Source of the DNA: Streptomyces achromogenes
Lineage (GTDB): Bacteria > Actinomycetota > Actinomycetes > Streptomycetales > Streptomycetaceae
DNA: 64,000 nt
Reading direction: 5' to 3'
NCBI RefSeq assembly: GCF_030816715.1
Contig: NZ_JAUSYH010000001.1
Coordinates: 2,666,001-2,730,000 of the forward strand
Below are positions 17,865 through 25,618 of the stretch, in pieces. The notes under the pieces were generated by a model. It ran no database searches, was not told the DNA's origin, and worked only from the letters and a program-made list of their open reading frames with translations. Each line of letters starts with the position of its first letter. The first letter of the stretch is position 1. The translations under genes were made by a program, and so were the position numbers.

Positions 17865-18145
17865 ACGGCGCCCTGACGCCGTCCCACGGATCGTCAACTC
17901 CTCAACCTGCACAATCGGAATTCCTCGGTCCGCACCATTGCGGCCGGTGGCAGACCTATGCTCAAATCTTCTGCACGGAAACTTCACACTTGGCGCACGA
18001 GAGTTCCGCGCCGAAGGACCGAACGATCGAAGGACCGAAGAGCCATCCCGAGGGGGGAGGGCAGCCGTCCCATGGCACCGGGTGGGGGTGGACCTCGCCG
18101 GGACCGCGAGGTACGCACCGGCGCCGTGGGACGGCTGCCACACCG
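17865..18145. other. Intergenic region between convergent genes
   Basis: 281 bases between the SDR stop and the carboxypeptidase stop. The left half is less GC-rich than its surroundings (around 17920-18000) and has TATGCT (17955), a possible -10. No convincing gene was found; long frames across it lack coding bias. The right half holds a large hairpin listed separately. Confidence 0.5.
18060..18139. terminator. Long stem-loop between convergent genes
   Basis: Arms 18060-18076 and 18123-18139 pair at 16 of 17 positions, and an inner ACCTCGC/GCGAGGT pair (18092-18098, 18105-18111) closes a second stem. It sits just beyond the carboxypeptidase stop and would act as terminator for that gene and for readthrough from the SDR. 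Confidence 0.6.
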
Positions 18146-19405
18146 TCAACTGTCCGGCGGGGCCTGCCGGGTGCGCCGTCTGCGCAGCGCGTACGCCCCG
18201 CCCGCCGCGATCGCCACCGCCCCCCCGGCCCCGCCGAGCATCCCCCAGCCGTTCGGCCCGCCGTCCGCCGACGAAGCCTGCCGCACCCCTGGATACGGCG
18301 GTGCCGCCGCGGCCGTCGCCTTCTTCCCGCCCTCGCTCAACGCCTCGACCAGCGTCCCCACGGGCCGTGCCGAACTCCCCTGCGCGAAGCCCCAGTCGAG
18401 CAGTGCGGCCGTCTCCTCGTAGACGGCGTTGTGGCCGCTCTCGGGATGCAGCACGGTGACGATCAGCGTGCGGCCGGCCCGGGTCGCGGCGCCGGCGAAG
18501 GTGTTGCCCGCGTTGCTGGTGAAGCCGTTCTTCACGCCGATCAGACCCGGGTACGGCGTCACCCCGGAGGAGCCCGACAGCAGCCGGTCGGTGTTCTCGA
18601 TCACGCGGGTCCGCCCGCCTTCGTCCGGGAAGCGGGCGGTCCTGGTGGCGCAGTAGGCGCGGAAGCCGGCGTCGCGCAGGCCGTGCCGGGCGAACAGGGC
18701 GAGGTCGTAGGCGGAGGACAACTGACCCGGCTGGTCGTACCCGTCGGGGCTGACGACGCGGGTGTCCAGCGCCTGGAGGTCGGCCGCCCTCGCCTGCATC
18801 TCGGCGACCGTCTTCGCGACCCCGCCGTTCATGCGGGCGAGCACCTGCACGGCGTCGTTGCCCGAGCGCAGGAAGACGCCCAGCCACAGCTGTTCGACGG
18901 TGTACGTGACGCCGGCCCGGACACCGACGAGGCTGGAGCCGGACGGCACGCCGGCCAGGTCCGCGTCGGTCACGGTGCGCCGCTCGGTGCGCGCGAACCT
19001 GTCCAGCAGGGTGTCCGCGAACAGCATCTTCAGCGTGGACGCGGGCGCGAGGCGCAGGTGCGCGCGGTACGCGGCGAGCACCTCGCCGCTGTCGTGGTCG
19101 GCGACCAGCCAGGCGCGGGCGGTCAGCTTCCTCGGCAGTGCGGCGGCGCCCGCGCCGGCCTGGATGCCGCCGGCGGCCAGCCGGGCCCCGCCGACCACAC
19201 CGTGCGCCGCCGCGGCGGCCGGCGCGGCAAGGAGCGGCGCGGCGGCGAGGGGCGCGGCGGCCGCTGCCGCCAGCAGGGAACGCCGGGAGAGGGTCGCGGC
19301 CGACGGCGAGGCTGACGGCTGGTGCGGGGACTGCTGCGCGGGCTGGTGCTGCGGAGGCTGGTGCGGGGAGGGGCCCGAGAATGCGTGCACTGCGGGACCG
19401 TACAC
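18146..19405 (-). CDS. D-alanyl-D-alanine carboxypeptidase (penicillin-binding protein)
   Basis: A 419-residue precursor of a low-molecular-mass PBP that trims the terminal D-Ala of peptidoglycan. Features in order: a Pro/Gln/His-rich N-terminal segment, a twin-arginine-like SRRSLLAAAAAAP signal, SxxK as STLK in PASTLKMLF, SxN as SGN in LRSGNDAVQVLA, and KxG as KNG in GVKNGFTSNAG. A C-terminal membrane helix with RRRR follows (AIAAGGAYALRRRR), so it is anchored and faces outward. GTG start; an in-frame GTG 5 codons later is possible. The start lies within a perfect inverted repeat. Confidence 0.88.
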   Translation of the reverse strand: MYGPAVHAFSGPSPHQPPQHQPAQQSPHQPSASPSAATLSRRSLLAAAAAAPLAAAPLLAAPAAAAAHGVVGGARLAAGGIQAGAGAAALPRKLTARAWLVADHDSGEVLAAYRAHLRLAPASTLKMLFADTLLDRFARTERRTVTDADLAGVPSGSSLVGVRAGVTYTVEQLWLGVFLRSGNDAVQVLARMNGGVAKTVAEMQARAADLQALDTRVVSPDGYDQPGQLSSAYDLALFARHGLRDAGFRAYCATRTARFPDEGGRTRVIENTDRLLSGSSGVTPYPGLIGVKNGFTSNAGNTFAGAATRAGRTLIVTVLHPESGHNAVYEETAALLDWGFAQGSSARPVGTLVEALSEGGKKATAAAAPPYPGVRQASSADGGPNGWGMLGGAGGAVAIAAGGAYALRRRRTRQAPPDS

Positions 19406-19413
19406 GCATTCTC
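19377..19413. promoter_or_regulatory. 11-bp inverted repeat over the carboxypeptidase start
   Basis: GAGAATGCGTG (19377-19387) and CACGCATTCTC (19403-19413) are exact reverse complements with a 15-base spacer. The GTG start codon lies in the right arm. It could be an operator or an mRNA hairpin hiding the start. Confidence 0.6.
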
Positions 19414-19477
19414 AGTCGTATTCGTCCTTCGGATCCTTCGGATCCTTCGCCCAGGGTGACGCGAGAACTCCCGCGTC

Positions 19478-19804
19478 CTACGCCTGACCCGTCTCGAACC
19501 GGGAGATGCGGCCGTCGTCCGCGACGACGAAGCTCCACCGGGTCCGCATCTCGCCCCAGGTGTCGTTGCGGTAGTCGGCCACGAGGGCCCGGCCGCCGTC
19601 CGACTCCCTGGTGACGTCCAGGTGCCCGTGGGAGGAGAAGATCTCCCGGTCGGCCCACTCACCGAGGTCGCGGTCGGAGCCGTCGTCCGACATGGTCGCG
19701 TCGGGCGTGAGGAGGCGGCGGAAGGCCTCCTCGTCGTGGGCGTTGACCGCGGCGACGAAGGCCCGGACCGCCGGGTCGCTGAGTCTGTCGATCTGAATCG
19801 CCAT
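19478..19804 (-). CDS. NTF2-like (SnoaL-type) protein
   Basis: A 108-residue protein with the pattern of a nuclear-transport-factor-2-like fold: DPAVRAFVAAVNAHDEEAFRRLLTPDATMSDDG at the N-terminus, then strands with RWSFVVADDGRISRFE. Such folds bind small ligands or act as cyclases/isomerases; no catalytic residues can be assigned. MAIQID was chosen as the start because GAGGGTGG lies before it. Divergent from the DoxX gene. Confidence 0.8.
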   Translation of the reverse strand: MAIQIDRLSDPAVRAFVAAVNAHDEEAFRRLLTPDATMSDDGSDRDLGEWADREIFSSHGHLDVTRESDGGRALVADYRNDTWGEMRTRWSFVVADDGRISRFETGQA

Positions 19805-19944
19805 GTGGGCCACCCTCACACCGCGGTCCGCGCCCCGCCACCCGAACGGCGTGCAGGACGGGCCGGACGGGTGTGAGAGGTGCGACGGTGGAAACGCGTG
19901 GGGGTGTTCCTGTCGTTGTTCCCGCTGCCTTTCAGGGAGTCACC

Positions 19945-20490
19945 GTGACCTGTTACGACCGACGTGATCTCGGCCTGCTGCTGCTCCGGCTGGGCACCGG
20001 CGGAGTGCTGGCGGCCCACGGCGCGCAGAAGCTGTTCGGCTGGTTCGGCGGACACGGCCTGGAGGGGACCGGCCAGTTCATGGAGTCCGTCGGCTACGCC
20101 CCGGGCAAGGCGAGCGCCACCGCGGCGGGCCTGGCGGAGGCCGGCGGCGGCACGCTGCTGGCGCTGGGCCTCGCCACCCCGGCGGCCGGCGCCGCGGCCG
20201 CGGGCGCTATGGCGGGCGCGTCCGCCGTCCACACGCCCAACGGCTTCTTCGCGGCGAGCGGCGGCTACGAGCACGCCGCCTCCCTGGGCCTGGCCGCCGC
20301 GGGCCTCGCCGTCACCGGCCCCGGCCGGCTCTCCCTCGACCACGCCCTCGGGCACACCGTCGACCGCAGCTGGATGGTCCCGACCGCGCTCGGCGTGACG
20401 GCGGCGGTCACGGCGGTGGTCGTGGGCCTGCGCAACCAGCGGCTGCGCAAGCGGGAGGAGGGCGAGCAGGAGGCCCTGTTCGAGGACTAG
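19945..20490 (+). CDS. DoxX-family membrane protein
   Basis: A 181-residue membrane protein with four hydrophobic helices. The DoxX signature is seen in LGLLLLRLGTGGVLAAHGAQKLFGWFGG near the N-terminus. The GTG at 19945 has AGGGAG upstream and starts just before the first helix; the frame is open 24 codons earlier without coding signal. DoxX proteins are linked to redox and thiol stress complexes in actinobacteria; the partner here is unknown. Confidence 0.85.
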   Translation: MTCYDRRDLGLLLLRLGTGGVLAAHGAQKLFGWFGGHGLEGTGQFMESVGYAPGKASATAAGLAEAGGGTLLALGLATPAAGAAAAGAMAGASAVHTPNGFFAASGGYEHAASLGLAAAGLAVTGPGRLSLDHALGHTVDRSWMVPTALGVTAAVTAVVVGLRNQRLRKREEGEQEALFED

Positions 20491-20535
20491 GACGCCTCGG
20501 CACGGGCGCCGGCCGCGGCTTGAGAGGCTGCGCCC

Positions 20536-21159
20536 ATGAACACCGACCCGCTGCCCCGGCCCCAGCCCGGGTCCTCGACCCCGCCCGACCCCGGCTCTTC
20601 GCCTCCGCCCCACCCCGCCTCCCCGCCCGACCCCGGCTCTTCGCCTACGCCCGACCCCGCCTCCCCGCCCGACCCCGGGTCCTCGCCTCCGCCCGACCCC
20701 GCCTCCCCGCCCGACCCCGGGTCCTCGACCCCGCGGACCGGCGACCCGGCCGAACTCTGGGCCACCGTCGACGCCCTCCGTGCCTGGCTGGACGCCGGGC
20801 GCGTGCACGACGGCCTCGACGGACTGCTGCTGCGCGTACTGAAGCTGTCGGAGGAGGTCGGTGAGGTCGCCCAGGCGGTCATCGGCGCGACCGGGCAGAA
20901 CCCGCGCAAGGGCGTCACCCACACCTGGGACGACGTCCGGAGTGAGCTGTGCGACGTGATCATCACGGCGCTGGTCGCCCTGCGCACCCTGACGCCGGAC
21001 GCGCAGGAGGTGTTCGCGGCACATCTGGCGCGGGTGGCGGAACGGTCCCTCGGCGGCGCGGGCGAGCCCCGGGACGAAGGCCGAACTCCGTTCACGGAAC
21101 CGTCCGCCCTCGTATCGCGTACCTCTGTACGATCACCGCACGCGAAGCGGGGGCGCTGA
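20536..21159 (+). CDS. MazG-like nucleotide pyrophosphohydrolase with proline-rich N-terminal repeats
   Basis: A 207-residue protein. Residues 10-68 are tandem copies of a PPDPGSSP-like unit, a disordered proline-rich arm. The rest matches the MazG-like all-alpha NTP pyrophosphohydrolase fold: LLLRVLKLSEEVGEVAQAVIGATGQNP (the ExxE metal site in KLSEEVGE) and ELCDVIITALVALRTL (the second acidic ExxD-type site). MazG enzymes hydrolyse nucleoside triphosphates, often as house-cleaning. The repeat arm is unusual and probably variable between strains. Confidence 0.85.
   Translation: MNTDPLPRPQPGSSTPPDPGSSPPPHPASPPDPGSSPTPDPASPPDPGSSPPPDPASPPDPGSSTPRTGDPAELWATVDALRAWLDAGRVHDGLDGLLLRVLKLSEEVGEVAQAVIGATGQNPRKGVTHTWDDVRSELCDVIITALVALRTLTPDAQEVFAAHLARVAERSLGGAGEPRDEGRTPFTEPSALVSRTSVRSPHAKRGR
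20571..20745 (+). repeat. Coding tandem repeat (CCGCCCGACCCCG-based) in the MazG-like gene
   Basis: About five imperfect units of roughly 33-39 bases, each containing CCCGCCCGACCCC followed by GG(C/G)TC(T/C)TCG(C/A)C. They encode alternating PPDPGSSP / PPDPASP segments. Unit divergence is low, as expected of a slippage-prone tract. Confidence 0.75.
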
Positions 21160-21248
21160 GGCGGAGGGGCGGGCATGGACGACAACACAGGCAGACGCAG
21201 GTCGACTTGGCTGAGAGCCACGGCGTCGGCGGCCGCGGGGGTGAGGCG

Positions 21249-23348
21249 GTGTCCGGGTACGGTCCGCTGTCGGAGGCCGGGGTACGGCTGCTCGGCGCGC
21301 GGCTGGCCGAGGCGCTGGGCGAGGTGCACCGGGCGGGACTGGTGCACCGGGACCTGAAGCCGGGCAATGTGCTGATCGCCCACGACGGGCCCCGTCTCAT
21401 CGACTTCGGCATCGCCCGCGCCCCGGAGGACACGGCGCTCACCGCGACCGGCCTGGTGGTCGGCACCCCCGGCTATCTCTCGCCCGAGCAGGCCACGGGA
21501 CCCGGTGGCGATGCCATCGGGCCGGCGAGCGACGTGTTCTCCCTCGGCTGCGTCCTGGCGTTCGCGGCGACCGGCCGTGCGCCGTTCGGCAGCGGAGCGG
21601 TGGACGCCCTGCTGTACCGGGCGGCGCACGATCCGGCGGACCTGGACGGGATCCCGGCGGCGCTGCGCGAAGTGGTGGAAGCCTGCCTGGAGAAGGACCC
21701 GGCCAGGCGTCCGGACGCCGCGGAGCTGGTGCGGCGGTTGACGGCCGAGGGCGGGCCGCAGAGCGGGCCGCGGGACGAATCCGACAGCGACCCACAGGAC
21801 GGACCCCAGGGTGACCCGCGGATCGCACTGCAGAGGGCACCCCAGGAAGAGCAGAAGGTCGAGCCGCAAGACGAGCCGCAGGACGAGCGGGCGTCCGGAT
21901 GGCTGCCCGAGCCGGTCACCCGGCTGATCGCCGAGCGGTCGGCCGCCGCGCTCGCCCTGCCGGACATCGAGCACACCCAGGTCACCGCGTCCTCCCCGGC
22001 ACGGTCCGGCGCGGGATCGGAAACCCCGCCGGACACCGCTTCCGACGTACAGGACACACCCCCAGACCAGGCCTCCGACGGGCAGGCGGCCGGGCAGCCC
22101 GACCCGCAGAACGCCCGCCCGCCCGGCCGACGCCGCTTCCTGCTGCTCGCCGGCACTGCCGCGGCGGTCGCGGCGGGCGCCGGCGGCACGGCCTGGTGGG
22201 CGACGACCCGGGACGACGACGCGAAGGGCGCCACGCCCGCCGCCGCACGGCGGCCCGTGCACACCCTCGCACTGCACGGCGACCTCAGCGGCCCGCATCA
22301 GGCGACGGGCCGGGCGCAGGAGCGCGGACTGCGGCTGGCCGTCGCGGAGTTCAACGCGCGCGGCGACGCCCCGTTCACCGTGAAGGTCCGGGCCGTCGAC
22401 GACAAGGGCGACCCGGCGACCTCGACCCGGCTCGCCGCGGAACTCGCGGCCGACCCATCGGTCCTCGCCGTGGTCGGTCCCACCACCGACGCCACGGCGC
22501 AGGCGGCGCTCGGGAAGTACGCCGCCCGGGGGCTGCCTGCCGTCGCCGTGTCCCCCGGCAGCATGAGCCTCGTCATCCAGGGTTTCAGCTCGTTCCTGCT
22601 CGGTCGGCTGCCCGACTCGGTGCTCGCCCTGTACATGAGCAACTACCTTCGCGGCACCGGCCGTTCGCGCAAGGTCGGCCTCGTCGTCGACCGTCCGGCC
22701 GGTAACTACGGGACGGACCTCGCCACGTCCCTCAGCACGCAGCTCAACAACGCGCAGCTGCCCGCCGTGCCGGAGGTGGTCAGCGCGATGCGCGACGACT
22801 TCGGCAACGTGGTGGACGCGGTGCTCTCGGCCGGCGCCGACTCCGTGTTCTTCGCCGGACTGCCCGACCGGGGCGCACTGATCGCCGCGGCTTTGCGGCA
22901 ACGGTCCTTCCAGGGTGCGCGGGTGTCGGGCCCGGCACTGCTCGACGCCCGGTTCCTGACCACTGCTCAGCAGGACGCCGAGGGCTGGGCGATGGTGGCT
23001 CCGGTCATCGACGCGACCCGCAAGCCCGAGGCGGCGAAGTTCGCGGCCGCCTACCGCGAGCGCTTCAAGGAGGCGCCGCCCCGGTACGCGGCGGAGTCCT
23101 ACGACGTGAGCGGGATGCTGCTGAAGGCCCTGTCCGGGCTGCCGGCGAAGAGCCGCACCCGCAAGAACCTCCACGAAGCCGTGCTGACGGGGAAGTACCA
23201 GGGCATCACCAAGCAGTTCGCCTTCGATCTGACCAACCCCCAGTTGGCCAGGTCCGGCCTGATGGCCGTCGACGGCACCGGCGGCTTCCTCTGGCGGGTC
23301 GAGAAGGGCGCCTTCGTGTACGGCGGCCCCGCGCCGCTCGTCGTCTGA
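21249..23348 (+). CDS. Kinase/ABC-type substrate-binding receptor, N-lobe missing (probable pseudogene or pseudokinase)
   Basis: First of two tandem paralogues. Reading from a GTG at 21249, the protein begins inside the kinase domain just before LVHRDLKPGN (catalytic loop), LIDFGIARA (DFG) and LSPEQ. The glycine loop and VAIK lysine, present in the downstream copy, are absent. After a Pro/Asp/Gln-rich linker come an RRRFLLLAGTAA transmembrane segment and an extracellular Leu/Ile/Val-type periplasmic-binding domain to the end. The well-placed ATG with GGAGGGG at 21175 is in another frame and dies after 60 codons. This suggests a deletion plus frameshift at the 5' end. The rest is open and conserved. 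Confidence 0.75.
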   Translation: MSGYGPLSEAGVRLLGARLAEALGEVHRAGLVHRDLKPGNVLIAHDGPRLIDFGIARAPEDTALTATGLVVGTPGYLSPEQATGPGGDAIGPASDVFSLGCVLAFAATGRAPFGSGAVDALLYRAAHDPADLDGIPAALREVVEACLEKDPARRPDAAELVRRLTAEGGPQSGPRDESDSDPQDGPQGDPRIALQRAPQEEQKVEPQDEPQDERASGWLPEPVTRLIAERSAAALALPDIEHTQVTASSPARSGAGSETPPDTASDVQDTPPDQASDGQAAGQPDPQNARPPGRRRFLLLAGTAAAVAAGAGGTAWWATTRDDDAKGATPAAARRPVHTLALHGDLSGPHQATGRAQERGLRLAVAEFNARGDAPFTVKVRAVDDKGDPATSTRLAAELAADPSVLAVVGPTTDATAQAALGKYAARGLPAVAVSPGSMSLVIQGFSSFLLGRLPDSVLALYMSNYLRGTGRSRKVGLVVDRPAGNYGTDLATSLSTQLNNAQLPAVPEVVSAMRDDFGNVVDAVLSAGADSVFFAGLPDRGALIAAALRQRSFQGARVSGPALLDARFLTTAQQDAEGWAMVAPVIDATRKPEAAKFAAAYRERFKEAPPRYAAESYDVSGMLLKALSGLPAKSRTRKNLHEAVLTGKYQGITKQFAFDLTNPQLARSGLMAVDGTGGFLWRVEKGAFVYGGPAPLVV

Positions 23349-25558
23349 TGGAGCCGCTGCGCACCGGCGACCCGTCCCGGCTCGGCCGCTACCGACTGCT
23401 GCGGCGGCTGGGCGCCGGCGGCATGGGCGTCGTCTTCCTGGCCCGTGCGCCGGGCGGGGCGATCGCCGCGGTCAAGACGGTGCGGGCCGCGTACGCGGAG
23501 GAACCGGGATTCCGGGCCCGGTTCCGCCGCGAGGCGCAGGCCGCCCGGCAGGTCCACAGCCCCTGGGTGGTGCCGCTGCTGGACGCCGACGCCGACGCGG
23601 AGACGCCGTGGCTGGCGACCTCGTACGTGCCGGGCCCGTCGCTCTCCGAGACGGTGGAGGTCTTCGGGCCGCTGTCGGTCACCTCCGTGCGGGTGCTCGG
23701 GATCCGGCTCGCCGAAGCCCTCGACGCGGTCCACGCGGCGGGACTCGTGCACCGCGACGTGAAGCCGGGCAACGTCCTGCTGGCCCCGGACGGGCCGCGG
23801 CTCATCGACTTCGGCATCGCCCGCGCCCCGGAGGCCACGGCGCTCACCTCCAGCGGCGTCATCGTGGGCTCGCCCGGCTTCCTCTCACCCGAGCAGGCAC
23901 GGGCGCGCGGCGGGGAGATCGGCCCGCCCAGCGACGTGTTCTCGCTGGCGTGCGTGCTCGCGTTCGCCGCGACCGGGGTACGGCCCTTCGGCGACGGCGG
24001 GGCTGCGGGCGTGCTGCTGCGCACGGTCTACGAGGAGCCGGACCCGGCCGCGTTCCCGGACGCCCTGGCGCCCCTGCTGACATCCTGCCTGCACAAGGAC
24101 CCGGCCGCCCGCCCCGACCTCGCCCGCCTGCGAGCGGAACTCGAGGCGGGCGTCGGCCCCGGGCCGGGCGGCACGGCGGGGTGGCTGCCCGAGCCGGTCG
24201 CCCGCCTGATCAGCGACCGGTCCGCCGCCGTGCTCGCCCTCGACGCCGTCGAGCCGACCCAAATGTCCGCGCCGGCGAGCACGGTGTCCCCGGACGCCCC
24301 GACGATGACAGCCGTCAGAGCCGCACCGTCCGTCGCACCCGGCATCCGCCGTCGCAGCTTCCTGCGCCTCGGATCGACGGCCGGGGTCCTCGCGGCCGGT
24401 GGCGGCGGAGCCTGGTGGTGGAGCACCCGCAGCGGTACGCCGACGACGCCGACGCCCGTGGCGAGCGCGCGTCCCGAACTGGTCGTCGCGTTCCAGGGCG
24501 ACCTGACCGGACCCGCGAAGGACAGCGGGAACGCCCAGCTCAACGGCGCCCGGCTGGCCGTCGAGCAGATCAACGCCCAGAGCGGCCGTCCCCTTCGTCT
24601 GAAGCTGGTCCCGTACGACGACGGCGGCGACCCGGCCCGGGCCGCGAGCCTGGCCGGGCGGCTGGTGAAGGACGCCGGCGTCCTCGCGGTGGTGGGGCCC
24701 ACCACCGACGCGTGCTTCCTGCGCACCGAGGCCGCGTACACCAAGGCGACGATGCCGGTGGTCACCGTCTCGGTGGACGTCAGTCTCGACGGCAGGTCCT
24801 TCGGCTACGACCAGTTCCGCTCCCACGCGGCGCTGCACGTCGAGAGGACGCTCCTCGCCGCCCCCTGCGTCCGCTACCTCAGCAACCACGTCGACGCGCG
24901 CAAGGTGTTCCTGGTGGACGACCGAGCGCAGGGCGACACCGCCTGGAAGCTGTGCGACCTGGCCCAGAAGGGACTGCGGAGCGCAGGTCGGCAGGCGACG
25001 CTGACCAGCGTCCCCGCCGGGAAAATCGATTACAGGGCGCTGGCCGCGTCGGTGCTGTCCGCGGGCGCGGACGCGGTCGTGTGCACGGGCGACCCGGCGC
25101 GGACCGCGGGACTGGCCTCCGCCCTGAAGGCGGCCCGATTCACCGGCACCTGCATGGCCACGGAACAGGCCTTCGGCCCCGGATTCCTCGCCGCCGCCGG
25201 GGCGGCCGCGACCGGCTGGATCTTCGCGACCTCCTTCGTCGACCCCACGGTCCGCCCGTCCGCCCGCGCCTTCGCCGCCGCCTACCGCACCCGGTTCGGC
25301 GCCGCCCCCGGCTGGTACGCGGCCGAGGCCTACGACGCCGTGATGTTCCTGGCGGCGGTCTGCGCACAGGACGGCACGGCTCTGAGGGAGCGCGGCGCGA
25401 TCGCCCACCGGCTGCCCGAGGTCAAGCACACCGGGATCACCCGCACCGTCAAGTACAGCCAGGGGAACGGCTACAACAACGACGCGATGTTCCTCTACGA
25501 GGTCGCCGACGGCACGTTCCACTACCTCGGCCAGTACAAGGAGGCGGCGGTGTCGTGA
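23348..25558 (+). CDS. Receptor-like Ser/Thr protein kinase fused to an ABC-type substrate-binding domain
   Basis: A 736-residue one-piece sensor kinase. Cytosolic kinase domain (about residues 13-270): glycine loop LGAGGMGVVF, VKTV lysine, HRDVKPGN catalytic loop, DFG in LIDFGIARA, SPEQ. A short linker leads to RRRSFLRLGSTAGVLAAGGGGAWWW, the membrane segment. The outer domain (about 375-736) is a type-1 periplasmic-binding fold of the branched-chain amino acid type (VVAFQGDLTGP, VVGPTTDA, GWYAAEAYDAV). A ligand outside probably controls phosphorylation inside. The ATG overlaps the upstream stop by one base (TGATG), so translation is coupled. Two amino-acid permeases follow nearby. Confidence 0.9.
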   Translation: MEPLRTGDPSRLGRYRLLRRLGAGGMGVVFLARAPGGAIAAVKTVRAAYAEEPGFRARFRREAQAARQVHSPWVVPLLDADADAETPWLATSYVPGPSLSETVEVFGPLSVTSVRVLGIRLAEALDAVHAAGLVHRDVKPGNVLLAPDGPRLIDFGIARAPEATALTSSGVIVGSPGFLSPEQARARGGEIGPPSDVFSLACVLAFAATGVRPFGDGGAAGVLLRTVYEEPDPAAFPDALAPLLTSCLHKDPAARPDLARLRAELEAGVGPGPGGTAGWLPEPVARLISDRSAAVLALDAVEPTQMSAPASTVSPDAPTMTAVRAAPSVAPGIRRRSFLRLGSTAGVLAAGGGGAWWWSTRSGTPTTPTPVASARPELVVAFQGDLTGPAKDSGNAQLNGARLAVEQINAQSGRPLRLKLVPYDDGGDPARAASLAGRLVKDAGVLAVVGPTTDACFLRTEAAYTKATMPVVTVSVDVSLDGRSFGYDQFRSHAALHVERTLLAAPCVRYLSNHVDARKVFLVDDRAQGDTAWKLCDLAQKGLRSAGRQATLTSVPAGKIDYRALAASVLSAGADAVVCTGDPARTAGLASALKAARFTGTCMATEQAFGPGFLAAAGAAATGWIFATSFVDPTVRPSARAFAAAYRTRFGAAPGWYAAEAYDAVMFLAAVCAQDGTALRERGAIAHRLPEVKHTGITRTVKYSQGNGYNNDAMFLYEVADGTFHYLGQYKEAAVS

Positions 25559-25618
25559 ACCGGGGAGTGCCCTCACCCCCCACCGGCCCGGACGAGGGGG
25601 CGGCCGTCGACGCGTCGC

